Below the pieces are notes generated by a model, which did no database searches, was not told where the DNA came from, and was given only the letters and a program-made list of their open reading frames with translations. The position numbers and the translations under genes were made by a program. DNA of 64,000 nucleotides from Acridotheres tristis (taxonomy: Eukaryota; Chordata; Aves; Passeriformes; Sturnidae): positions 16,044,449 through 16,108,448 of the forward strand of contig CM072894.1 in the NCBI GenBank assembly GCA_037013685.1. Reading direction: 5' to 3'. Within the stretch, counting starts at the first letter, position 1; every line of letters begins with the position of its first letter. Below are positions 50,601-62,600 of the stretch, one piece after another.

Positions 50601-53600
50601 AGGTGCTGAGAGAGTTAGAATTATTTCTGAGCCAGTCACTGTAGCCTGTGGTCTGTGTTACTAAATGTGGTATGAATAGATATGTGAAACAGTTGTTGCT
50701 GAGGAGTTTGCCCATGCTATCTGTGCTTAGAACTTTTTATTTAGAGCTAGCTGTAAGCTGGTCTCATATGGGCTTGGTGGAAGGCATCTTTTAGTACAGT
50801 TTCATTTGCAAAGAATGCATGAGACTGTCATGGTATGAGCCAATAACCTCTAAGTGGGGACACAAGTGAGAAAATGTACAATTCTCTTTAAAACAGATTC
50901 AGCTTTTTGGGGTGCATAGGCATTCTTGCTTGATCCTGAATAAAAGTGCAGTTAAACTTTGGAAAGGATTTTGGAAAATAAATTTTGTAAATTGTCATGG
51001 CTTATAGTTGGATTTTATGATCTTAAGGGTGTTTTCCAACTTAATGATTCTATGAGTCAATGTAACTTTGTTCATGTACAGCACAATTTTATTTTCCTTT
51101 TTTCCAATCTGTTCTCTAGCGCAATGAATTTGGAATTAGTGCAGCTTTTTGTCCCTGTGTAAGTGGTTAGTCAGACTATTCTGTTTTGGAGGTGTGTTAT
51201 AGTTCAAGAGGGACATGCTGTGTTTGGCTTTGGCTTCTGAAATTATGGAGACTTAAGTTCCAAATAACTTGTTATATGCAGTAATTATTTCAATTTTTAG
51301 CTATCAAAAAACCTACTAGCTTATTGCTGTTCACACTAAATATCTGCCCAAAATGAATATTAGCTTCTGTTCTGTGCAGTATGTAACTTACTGTAACTAG
51401 ATTACACCTTTATGTGGTTGTGGTATAATTTGGTGCATGTAGTATGAGGTAGAATTAGAGTGGTTTGGAATAATAAAATATTTGTTAGCAAGTTAACATT
51501 AAAGCTTCCTTGATTTTGTCTTTGCTCACTTTGGACACAAGCTAGCCAAGTTACAGAGCTCATTTCCTTGAGCTCTGTAATTGAGTCTTTTTGAAAAGAT
51601 TATAAACAATAACTGATGCATAATGAAGTTGGACAGTGTTGTGTGTGAGACAGCTGATGAAAGGTTGCTTAGTTTGTATGTTTTTGACTTACTGGTTGGA
51701 ATGAAAGCTTGCACATCATACTAATTGGTACAAAGGTTTAATCAGTGTTGCATAATACTTGGTTTTCAGAAAAACAACTGGTAGTGCCCCAATTGTCCTG
51801 TATGTTTAGCTTTTCTTGCAGTTTTTGTGATTTTGACGAGTACTGCTGAAATAAGTAATGGTAGTTTTAACATGATTTAGGTCGGTCTTGTGTTTGGCAT
51901 TAAAAAATCATGAAATCCAGAAGGAAAGGAATTTGAAATTTAAATGCAATTTTACCTGTTCAGAAATGTTCTGAATGGTACAGTTAATGAATATATACTT
52001 ATTTAGTACTTTGGCCATAGAGAAAAATAGGGTAAGTATATATTTGCAGCGAAATATTTGTCAGGAATATCCTGTTGTTGGTACCTACTCTTTTCATTTT
52101 GGTAATACGATTATTAGCAGGGTTATATTGTAAATGAGATCACTCTGTGACCTGAATTAAAAGTAATGCAATAAAAGATGATTGCAGGCAGTGGGATGGA
52201 TATAGGCATGAGGAGGAAGGAAGAAAATGCTTGGTTGGTCTTTGATACTGAAGCCAACAAGTTATGTAAACTGTTATTGACCTGCAGTGTACTGTAGCTC
52301 TATGAAAAAAAAAATATTCTCTACAAAAATCAAGGTGTGTTGAAGTGAGGGAAAAATAAAATAGTTATGCTTGTAAACATGAAACATGTCACTGCCTCAC
52401 CACAGCAGTGGTGTAATAGTCTTTAAGAGCTTATATTGAATCATCAGTTGAGTAGGTACCTCTTAAGTAATGTGTCTGCTTATATCTGAAGTGTCCAATG
52501 CTGGTATCTGCAGAATTTGAATTTGGAGAATAAAAGTTCTATTTTAAAGCAATTTATCTGTCTTCATGCCATTGACTTTTGGATACACAAAAATCATTAC
52601 TGAAGAAAATCCTTGGAAAATTGCATAACTCTATTAAAACTACATCAGCAGTAGCTGTAAATTACATTAGTGTTGAGGTCAATGGACATGTTTCTTAGCT
52701 AAGTTGCACAACTTGGAATTATGGAAATCTGAAACTTTGCAAGAGGCTCATTTTGAATACATTGCATCTTAAGGCAATTTGAGAAGTATATAGATCATAT
52801 TCAGTTACTTCAAAAGACTATTAGGGCTGTTGTTATGGAAGTGCAGAGCAGATTTAAAAGGAATTATGGGAGTTCATGGGTAAAGGGTCCATATGTGGTA
52901 CTAAAATCATGAGACAGCGCTGTACTCTCAATATCCATGACAATGTGGATCCTGGGGGTGGTATCAGGAAATGTAAGCATCAGAAATCCTGGTTTGTGTG
53001 TTGTCACTGAGTAACATCTACAGCCACTTTATGAAAGGAAATACTGGAATGGCTGGGCTGTTTATTGTGCCAGGGAGAGCATTTCTCACTTTCTTAAAAT
53101 GTATATTCTGATTACTTTTCTTTCTTGGGGAGCAGCAGAGTTGAGCTAGTTCTCAAGTATGAATCACAGACTGGAGTGAAAGCCAAGTGAACTTCTAAGT
53201 GAAGGGGGAAAAAAAGGCAGTGTGAATAACCTAATATTTTGTGGAAACTAGCAATGAGTCTTGCATTCTTAACTCTGTAATGAGCTAGAACTACTGAAGC
53301 ACATCTCTCTAACACTGACTGTAAAATACTGGTTCAGCATCTTTATGGGAACAAAAATATGGGGAAAGAGTCATTAAAGTAGCAGTATCTTTTTAATTGA
53401 GAGTCATTTAAAGAATACGTGCCAAAATGACCCTTCAGAAGGAACGGGCAAAAGGGGCAAAGCTCTTGCAGGCGGCATGGAAATTACTTTGAAATAGTGT
53501 ATTATGGGCTCAGAATAAATGTGAATATAGCCATGACCTATTGAAACAGACTCAGTGCTCTTAAACAATTAGAATTAGCATGTTAAACCACATGATCTAG

Positions 53601-56600
53601 AAAGACAGCCTTCAAAATGTACAAGTAACATCCATATGTAGAAATTACAGTCATGATCTTCAACATTTTTCTATATAAAACAACAATAAAGAAGGTTTTG
53701 TAATAAAAAAAGAATTGATTAAGATGTCTTTACAGATGTTTTAAATGATCTTGAAACAAGTGGAGTTAAGCTTTATATTTATTACTCATTTTTTGTACAT
53801 ATGTGGACCTGAGAAGACTTGAGAAATTGCATACCTTTTAGATTAATTTTTGGAACTAGCACATCCAGAAACTATGACACAGACTTGACTGTAACAGTTA
53901 AATAAATCGTGGGTTTTAATCACTTTTATACTTGGAGATAGGCCATACCTGTTGGTCAGATGGCATAGAGAGAATGCAGTTATCCTAGTGTAGTAAAACT
54001 TGAAAGGTTACTGCTAATGTCTCTCACAAAAAGATCTTGAAGACATGTTAATGGGGAGGTTCATCATAAATGAATTTTTAGCTCAGATAAAACTCTAAAC
54101 ACAGGAGCATTTTCAAACCAGAAACAAGTCACCAGGGAAATGCTGATAGAATTTCTGCAACTACCACCAGTTAATCCTGGTTTCCAGATTCTGAACAGCT
54201 TAAATAGTGAGGGGGCAAACGTTAAAATACAGAACCTTCAGATTCTTCGGGTGATGTAATTTGGACAGTGCTGTTGTGTGAAGTAATGCAGCTATGCACG
54301 TGGTGTGGCAGGAGAAAAGTAGTAATTTTTTCTGTTTTGTAGGAAACTGAGCTAGGTGGATTTTGAGTAAGACTTATTTTTTTAACTTGTAGTTTTTCAA
54401 GTGGTGATACCAAAGAATTTTTGTTTCTTTCTTCTCTTGTGTGTTAATCCTATTTATAGGTACAGATAAGTAGGCAAGACCATAACCTATGTATGTTGCA
54501 ATTTTCATGGCACTAGATTGGCAGTTTTCCCACAGAACTGTTACGTTTGACCTAGTGCTTCAGTGATAGCAGCTCTTTCTTAGCTAGTGCCAGCTGACGT
54601 GCATGCTCACCTTCTCCACCCAAAGCAGGAGCTAAGCTGGTAGAATTGTGCTTTCGGGGACAGGGATCATTCCTTCAGACTCAGCACACAGATTTGCCAG
54701 TGGCTGGTTGCCGGTGGACCTGTAAACTGCCTGCTAAGCAGTTCAACTCTTCCAGCCTGACACAAAGTCAGCAGATAAAATCTCTCTAATCTTGAGACTC
54801 GTGGAAATTATTTTAAAGTCCAAATGTAGTGTTAAATTCCATTTGTTGTGCAAGAAGACGTGCGAACTTGTTCGAAGTGACGTGGATGCTACAAACTAAC
54901 TCTGTAGGGTATTGCAGCTTTAGGTGTGGGTGTTATTGGGGTGTCGCTTTGGGAGACTAACCTGCTACTTGTTAACCATGGAAATATCTGCTGAGCTAAA
55001 GCATGGTTACATTTCTGTTTAATTTGTTGCAATAATGTGTGAACGACAGGCTTGCCTGACTATTACAACATTCAAACTGTGATATGTTACTGGTGATATT
55101 TGGCTTCAGAAGAACAGCTGGGGAATATATTAAGTTTTTCACGGTAGTGATTTAATAGTAACTGATAGTGGTGTGAGAAGAGGTAAAAGTAAGGAGATGT
55201 TCTGGCAGAGCTTGTTCTTGCTTTGTGAGAATCCATGCACGTGGTTTGATGGTAGGGTTACTGAAACAAGTGAGTGAAACTGTGTCACCTGAATGAAGCA
55301 TTACCTTTTCTTCTGTTTTTAGAATAGTTTCATTTATCTAATCTGTTGGGGGTTTTTTGTTTATTTGTTTTTTTTTTAGTAAATAACTCTGGACATTACC
55401 CTGGTCATATTAGACACTGAATGAATATTTTTTAGGAAAGCTAAATACTTGGAAGCATTTTTAAGCCATGGAGTAAGAATTGGTCAGTTCTGTGCATTGT
55501 GGTTTGGGTCTAGCTGTTCCTCTGTCCGGTGTTCTGCCTTAGCAGATACCTTATTGATTCTCTTCTCTAGTTTCCTTCTAGAAGAATTTTGCCCAAAGTG
55601 TTTAACAGTTATGATAATTGCTGTTATAATATAGTATTCTGCGTGGTATTTACTTCTGTGATGTGCTCAGCTGATGATACTTAGTTTTAGACCTTCCTGG
55701 TTTTGTTTGATTCTGTAATTTGCTAATTGGTATAACGATATTAATGTACTTTAACTAATATCTTGCTTATAATACTAGATATTAAATCCAGTATGTACGT
55801 GTTCTTGTCAGAAATTCGTCAGAGGACTGCAGCTCAAAGAAATGCTTCTGTGCCCTCACCTGCAACTCCTAAACCAGGCTCTCCAAAGTCTGCTCTTCCA
55901 GCATCTCCTGGTCTGCAGAGAGAGACTCCGGCTGTGAGCGGGCTCCCGGAAAGAACAGCTGGGCCATCCTTGCAATCAAATGTTTTACCAAGACGCCCTG
56001 GATCCCCTGCTACTTCAGTGCCTGGAATGGGTAAACACAGCACTTAATGTTATTTACAGTTTATATTGTTTTCTCTGGTTACCAATAAAATAGGCCATTT
56101 TCAGACAGTATGGAAATGGCATTTCATTTGGAAATAGCAGAGCAGTTATCTGATTAAGCAGGAGTTCCATATTCAATTAGCTATAACTCTTTACAGCTGG
56201 CACCTTTTGATGCTGAAACCTATTGCCTGAGCTCATTTAACTGTTATGGCTTCTTTGTTTAAATGGCAATAAAACTTTGCAGTATTCTGTAGTCAACAAT
56301 ATAGCATACCTTTTTATGTTCTTAGTTTAGAAGAGCTCTATGCTTGTATAAATCAGGTACAGAGGAGAACACTTTCAGAATACATTGATGCTTCTCACTA
56401 AATTCTGCACATACTTTTTTAAACATGCATCTTGACATTCATTTAAATTTTTACTCTAGAAGGTATAGTCATGCAGCCTATACTCATAGATTAAAGTGTG
56501 GAATACCAAATACTGTGTGTTGTAGCTGAATTTTAAAATGGCACTGTTATTTTGGTACAAGAGTCCAAAGTTTAGCAACAAGTTGACATGTGGTAGAAAT

Positions 56601-59600
56601 GAGTAGTCCTTGAAATTTGGTTTCATATCCTGAAAGTGTTTTTCCCTTGATTTCTTACTTGGTGTTCAGATGGAATGGACATTTAATAAATAGAATATCA
56701 ACTAAATTGCATTGGAAGGATTGCAAAATTTGAGAGTTTTGTGTGGGAAGCACTGTTGTAATTTTCCTCATGGATGGTAAAGCTGTGAGTGGGTTTGTGC
56801 CAGGCCTTTCATTCTTTATGGGATGTTTGACAAGCTGGATCACCAGGCAAGAAAGGAGATGAAATGCCGTCTTGAAAATAGAAGGCACAACTTGCCAAGA
56901 ATCTCATGAGTATCAGTATAATGTGGAGTAGTTCTTTGCTCTATGTACAGGGATCAAGAGTATTTTTCTCTGCCCTGTGTCCCAGATTTTTACTTGAAGC
57001 TACTTAAGTCTTACCAACTCTATGTCCTTCCTTACTAACTTCCATGCTATAATCAAAAATTAAAGCTGTAGACACATACTGACACCTGCTCTCTAATATC
57101 TTTGGAAGCTGAATATTGAAAGCCCTTTTCCTGTTATTCAGTGTAGTGGAATAAACTTGACATGGAAAGTTGTGATCTCCATTCTCTGTAGACAGTTTTG
57201 TTGTTAGTAATTCTTTACCTGTGTTATGAATCTGCTACATTTGTTTTTATCCCTGAAGTGAACTGTAAAGGCAAGTTATTAGTAAGTCTTGATTATCTTG
57301 AAGTACCAGAAATTAGCTCCTTGCACCAGGAAATTGGTAATTTGGTTGCAAAACACATTACCTGATATCTGATTACCAAAAATTCCATAATGAGTTTAAA
57401 ATTGCATGCTCCTTTTTAAGGAAGCTGACTGTAGAATAAAGTATTAGGTGTATAATAGCTTTATTCTTAGGGCAAGATTCAGGCACGTTGAATAAGCTGG
57501 ATGAAATTCAGCCTTTACTAATAAATGTTTTAAAGGAAGAAGGAAAATAAAGTAACTGACTTGTTTGAAAGGATGGTTACCAGTCTTTAAAATTTCTAAA
57601 TTTTAGAATTTTTAATATAGTTTTGTGAAAATGCCTGACAGGCATTTCCCCCCCCACTTAATAACTAGTATTTTGACCAAACATGTTACTTTGCCATAGG
57701 TAACAATGGGAGCCACTGCAATTGTCAGTTAATATGGAAACCTTCTTTTTTTCCTTGAATTTCCCTAAACCTACCAGGCATGTAAAATCTCAGTCATGTA
57801 GCTGCAGTGAAAAGTACATAAATTCAATATCCCTAAGAATAATATGGCATCTAAGTTTATGCATGGCCTGCAACAAATATGAATAGCCTTAATTATCTCT
57901 ATTTTACAGAGGATTAATAATTCATTTTAATTTTACTATATTTTGTAGGAGAGAATCAATTTAACGTGTATTACCACAGAGCTCCCATATGTTTGAAAAT
58001 TAATAACCAGCAGGTAGTTGAGAGTTTGCCAAGCTTTGCAGAAATGACCAGTCTTTCTACAATGATTGCTTTTGATGTTTATATTAATTACTGGTGTCCA
58101 TAACAGCATGAGAACCAAGATGGTTGGTTTGAGTTATTAGTAGACAGATAATTGAAGTTGTTGTTGGAATGTGTTGTGATGCTTCATTATAGGTAACTTT
58201 ATTCAATTTGTACTTTGTTTATTGACTTTTAGAAACTTTATATATTGGTGACTTACAAGTCATATGAAAACTTGGTTTTCTGAATAAAGGCCTATAAGTA
58301 AACATTGGTGTGCAAAACAGGTATTCACAAAATTATTCTAGAGCTTTAATTTTATTGCAGATTGTATCAATGCCTTTTTTTTGATGGAAGTATTGGATCT
58401 TTCAGGTTTTTATAAAGCTCTAGGAAATGGATCTTGCCTGACCTCTGCTTTGGACAGAATATTAGCAGAATACAGTTTATTTGCACTGAATTTGTTCTGT
58501 CTTGCTGCTGTGACGGTTTTCTTCGTCTAGGTTCCTGCTTGAGGACAGAACACAGGGATAACTTGGAAATGCATTCACTGATTATCTCCTGAATTAATTT
58601 CTCTTTTTTGTGAAAATAAGGCCTATTTTAAAAACATTTGTGTTGAGTATGGAACTTTTTTTACTTAACTGATGGGCTATAATTGCAGTATTTTCTGAAC
58701 GAGTTTTCTTGTGCTTCTAAAGATTAGGACAGTCTATTTAGGTCAAATATCCAATACACACAAGGTGTGCTGTTAGAAATAGTGCAGCCTTAATGTCAAG
58801 ATTAGTTGTGTTCTAGTGTAGCACTATAAGAGGGCACTGCTGAAAATATTTGATTCCTACAATGTTTAACGTTTGCCATAGAGGATGGAAGTTAGCTGTG
58901 TGTGGCACTGAGTGTGAGGTTTACCACAGTGTTATACATTGTGCCCTTAGTTACTTTTTCCTTTTTTGCTTCTATCTGTGGACATGAAAAGGTAGAAGGC
59001 TTGAAATGGTAATTTGCTGGCAGTTACTTTTAGTGCTATATTTAAACATGAAGCCCATCTTGGATCAGCTTATTGAATAGTAAGACTTGCTGTGTTGTCT
59101 TTGCCTCCTGGTCTGGAGGTGAAGATTTACAAGGAGTGGCTGAGATACTTGATTTGTTCAGCCTGAAGAAGAGGAGACTGAGGGGTCTTCAACATCTTCA
59201 TAAGGGGAAGCAGAGGGGCAGGCACTGATCTCTTCACTCTGGTGACCAGTGACAGGGCCCAAAGAAATGGCACAAAGCTGAGTCAGGGAGGTTTTGGTTG
59301 GATATCAGGGTAAGGTTTTCCTCCCAGAGCACTGGCATGGGCTCCCCACAGAAGTGGTCACAGCACCAAGCCTGACAGTTGAAGCAGCATTTGGACAATG
59401 CTCTCAGGTACATGGTGTGTGTACACAGTTTTGGGGTGTCCTGTGCAGGGCCAGGAGTTGGACTCAATGATTGAGATGGGCCTCTTCCAACTAACCATAG
59501 TCTATGAATGCTCTGGTTAGGAGGAATGTGTTACTTCTAGGTGGGTGTTTATCAAAGTGCTGGAAGCTGTGACTCTGCATGTCCTGATGCTGTCCCTGGC

Positions 59601-62600
59601 TACGCTGCTGTAAGAAAACTAAATCTGAACAATCCTGAAAAGCTTGAAATCAGCCGTTTTAAATGCAGTATCTGTCAGTTAAATGTCCTTCTGAATTAGT
59701 TCGACATACTAACGAAATATACTCTTAGTTGTCCTTTGTTTGGATTTTTAAAAAATTGTATTTTGCATTTTTAGACAGTGCGTTTAATCTGTTTTACTTT
59801 TGTTTGTTGGTCATTATGGGGGATTCTGTGAAACATACCTCAAGAAAAACACTGGAAGCATAGAACAAATCGAAAATTATTGCCTGACTTTTGTGGTCAC
59901 TAAAGGCCTTTCTTTTAAACTATGCTATTTTTATATTTGTTTTTGCTGGATGGAGTGAGAATAGGTACAAGCTAGAACTCTTCTTAGAGAAAACACTGGT
60001 CTCTTTTTGCACCTTCAGTATTTCATTTCCATGAATTGCATACACTTAGTTCATACAGGGCTTTAGATTGCCATATGCTCATCTCAGTATGAAGCCTGCT
60101 AATACTCACTGATTTTTTTTTTCCTTTTGTCTGGCCTTCTTAGCTATCTTGAGCTTGCATAGGACTTTGGCATTTTAAAAATTAATTTTGTCAGTGATTT
60201 AAACCAAGTCTTATTTGTAAGGTGTCACAAGTTTGTCTGGCTTCTTTGACTAAGCATAAATCTGAAAGTATTCAACTTGTCATTAAATATGGGATAACCA
60301 AAATGGCAAACAGCTGGACAAGTTTAATGTATAGAGTCAACACACACTGAGGGCATGCTCACATGGTATTGTAATTACACAGAAATCAGGGGGTGTTTCT
60401 GTGGTGACACCTTCATAAAATCATAGAATGGTATGGATTTTAAGGGGTCTTAAAGATAATCTCTTTGAAACCCCCATGCCATGGACAGGACACCTTCCCA
60501 TAGACTAGGTTGCCCTGATCTCTAGTTCTTCTACTGTTGTCATTGATTTTGGCAGATTTATTCATGTAAGCTACAAGTGTAACTTTGCAGAGTTGAGTGT
60601 ATATGAAGAGAACTTAATTAAGTTCTTTCTTAAAAGGCCTTTATTTGTTAATAATTGAATACTATTGATATGTTAAGTTCTTTAGAAATTATAAATATAA
60701 TTACATGTCCAAGGTGTGAAAATGGAGCGATTTAACAAAATTGTAAGCTAAAGGAGCAGAAGAGGAATTTTGGACTATTGTGGGTTGAAGAATCTTACAG
60801 CTTTCCTAGTGGACTAAGAAATATGCCCATGTATACTAAGTAGATGCAATTATTTTGTTACACTAGCATGCACAATAAAATATAATATATATTTATATAG
60901 TGGAAAATAATTTTGATATAATTCATGTTCTAGGTCTTCATCCTCCAGGCCCTCCTTTGGCAAGACCTGTTCTTCCTCGAGAAAGAGGAGTTGTGGATAG
61001 AGTTATTGAATATTTGGTTGGTGATGGTCCTCAGAACAGGTAACATATTCTTTAAGAAATACCTGAACACTTAAGGGAAAGGAAGCTTCTTAACCTTTTT
61101 GTTTAAGCCATGTCAAGGTTAAAAGAATTGTAAATGAACTTGTCCAAAATGTTCATAATTGAGAAACGGCTCTTTCTCAATGCTTCACTTGAAATAGCTT
61201 TGCAGGAAAACTGGTACTATTTGGGCAAAACTAATCTCTGTTCTGAGTAGTATTAGCTATATGATGCAAAGATCTATGCTCTTTGGGTGAATGACTTGTA
61301 TTTTGAACTAAAAAGAAAGAAATCATTTGCCGCAGCACTCCAGTTTTATATCCGTTATAAATGCCTTTCAGATTGCCTTCAAAAGTGTCCAAACATATCA
61401 GAACTTAACACTTTTACTATGGTTACTTTGCATGTTAACTATTCTAATGAAATAAAGGCTTAATTTGGATGTTACTTTCTGACACTGATATTAAAAATAT
61501 GTTGAACCATAGTTTAAAGTGTAGCTGAGAATATTTCACTGAGAATATTTCGCTATCCGACTTATAAAAGTATTATTTAATCTACAGATTTAGTTTGCTT
61601 TCAAAATTAATGATTTTATTGTGGAAATCACAATGTGATTGTGTGGAAGACGAGATCTAGGATATTAGTCGATATGTAAGGTAAAATACATCTCCCTTCA
61701 GTGTGTTATTTTTAAAGGCATGTATGTATTATTCATGTTTTTTAGGTATGCCCTTATATGTCAGCAGTGTTTCTCTCACAATGGTATGGCTTTGAAGGAG
61801 GAGTTTGAATATATAGGTAAGAGCTAATCTTTTTTGCACTCTATTACTTGGCTTATGTATCATAACAAACATGCATCATACTTCACTTTGGTTGCAGCTT
61901 AGTAGTTAGCTGACATTGTGAAGTACCACTTCATATGGGAACATTTTTTGGTAACATATTACTCTGTATCTTAAGATTTACTTGAAGACTTGGAGAAGTA
62001 CTTTATTGTGACCTTCAGGTCATGGATTTTATGTGTAGAAAACTATTCAGTAGAAATAAGCTTCCTCCAATACATCCCTGAACATTGCTACTGGCTATGA
62101 ATGGTTCTCAGAAGGGTTTTATGTTGAGGAACTATCTGACATTAAAGTGTGCCTCTTTTACCAGAACTTAAACTAAATTTTCCTTTGGCAAGAAGATCTT
62201 GGGGACATATTGGAAAAAGAGTGGGAACAAGCCCTAGGGGCCTATATGTGAATTTATGGCTGACAATAACTTAAGACAGACACAGCTCTTTATTGAACAC
62301 AGATGTTGTATTTTGCCTGCTTTCTACCACAAGTGTAAGCCTGATGCTTAAGAAACTAGGGATTCCTAGATAAATCTTCTATTTAATTTTGTTTTGTTTG
62401 TTTTTATGAGTAAATATACTGCATTGTAAGAATAAGCTAAATGTTTCCTATGAAACCAAAGATATGTAGTCTTTGTTATCTTAGTTCTTATGAGTTCACA
62501 ACTCAGTTGTACCAGAAATTGCCACTTCTCCCCTTGTCTTGGTGAGAGTGGGGAGGACAAAGAGTTATTTAAGTATTAAATGATATCCAATACTTCTACA

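Larger units (their letters stand above)
48798..55811 (+). other. LNPK intron 8
   Basis: The longest intron in the window (7.0 kb). It holds a short CR1 3'-end relic at 51006 and a CpG-retaining, enhancer-like stretch at 54560-55060. No additional coding exon was recognised. Confidence 0.85.
56031..60933 (+). other. LNPK intron 9
   Basis: A 4.9 kb intron with two CR1 LINE fragments of opposite orientation, at 59131-59509 (plus) and 60413-60516 (minus). Otherwise AT-rich with nothing supportable. Confidence 0.85.

Noticed and set aside
59234..59467. 77-codon minus-strand open frame
   Set aside because: Lies inside the CR1 fragment in antisense, so it is not a gene.
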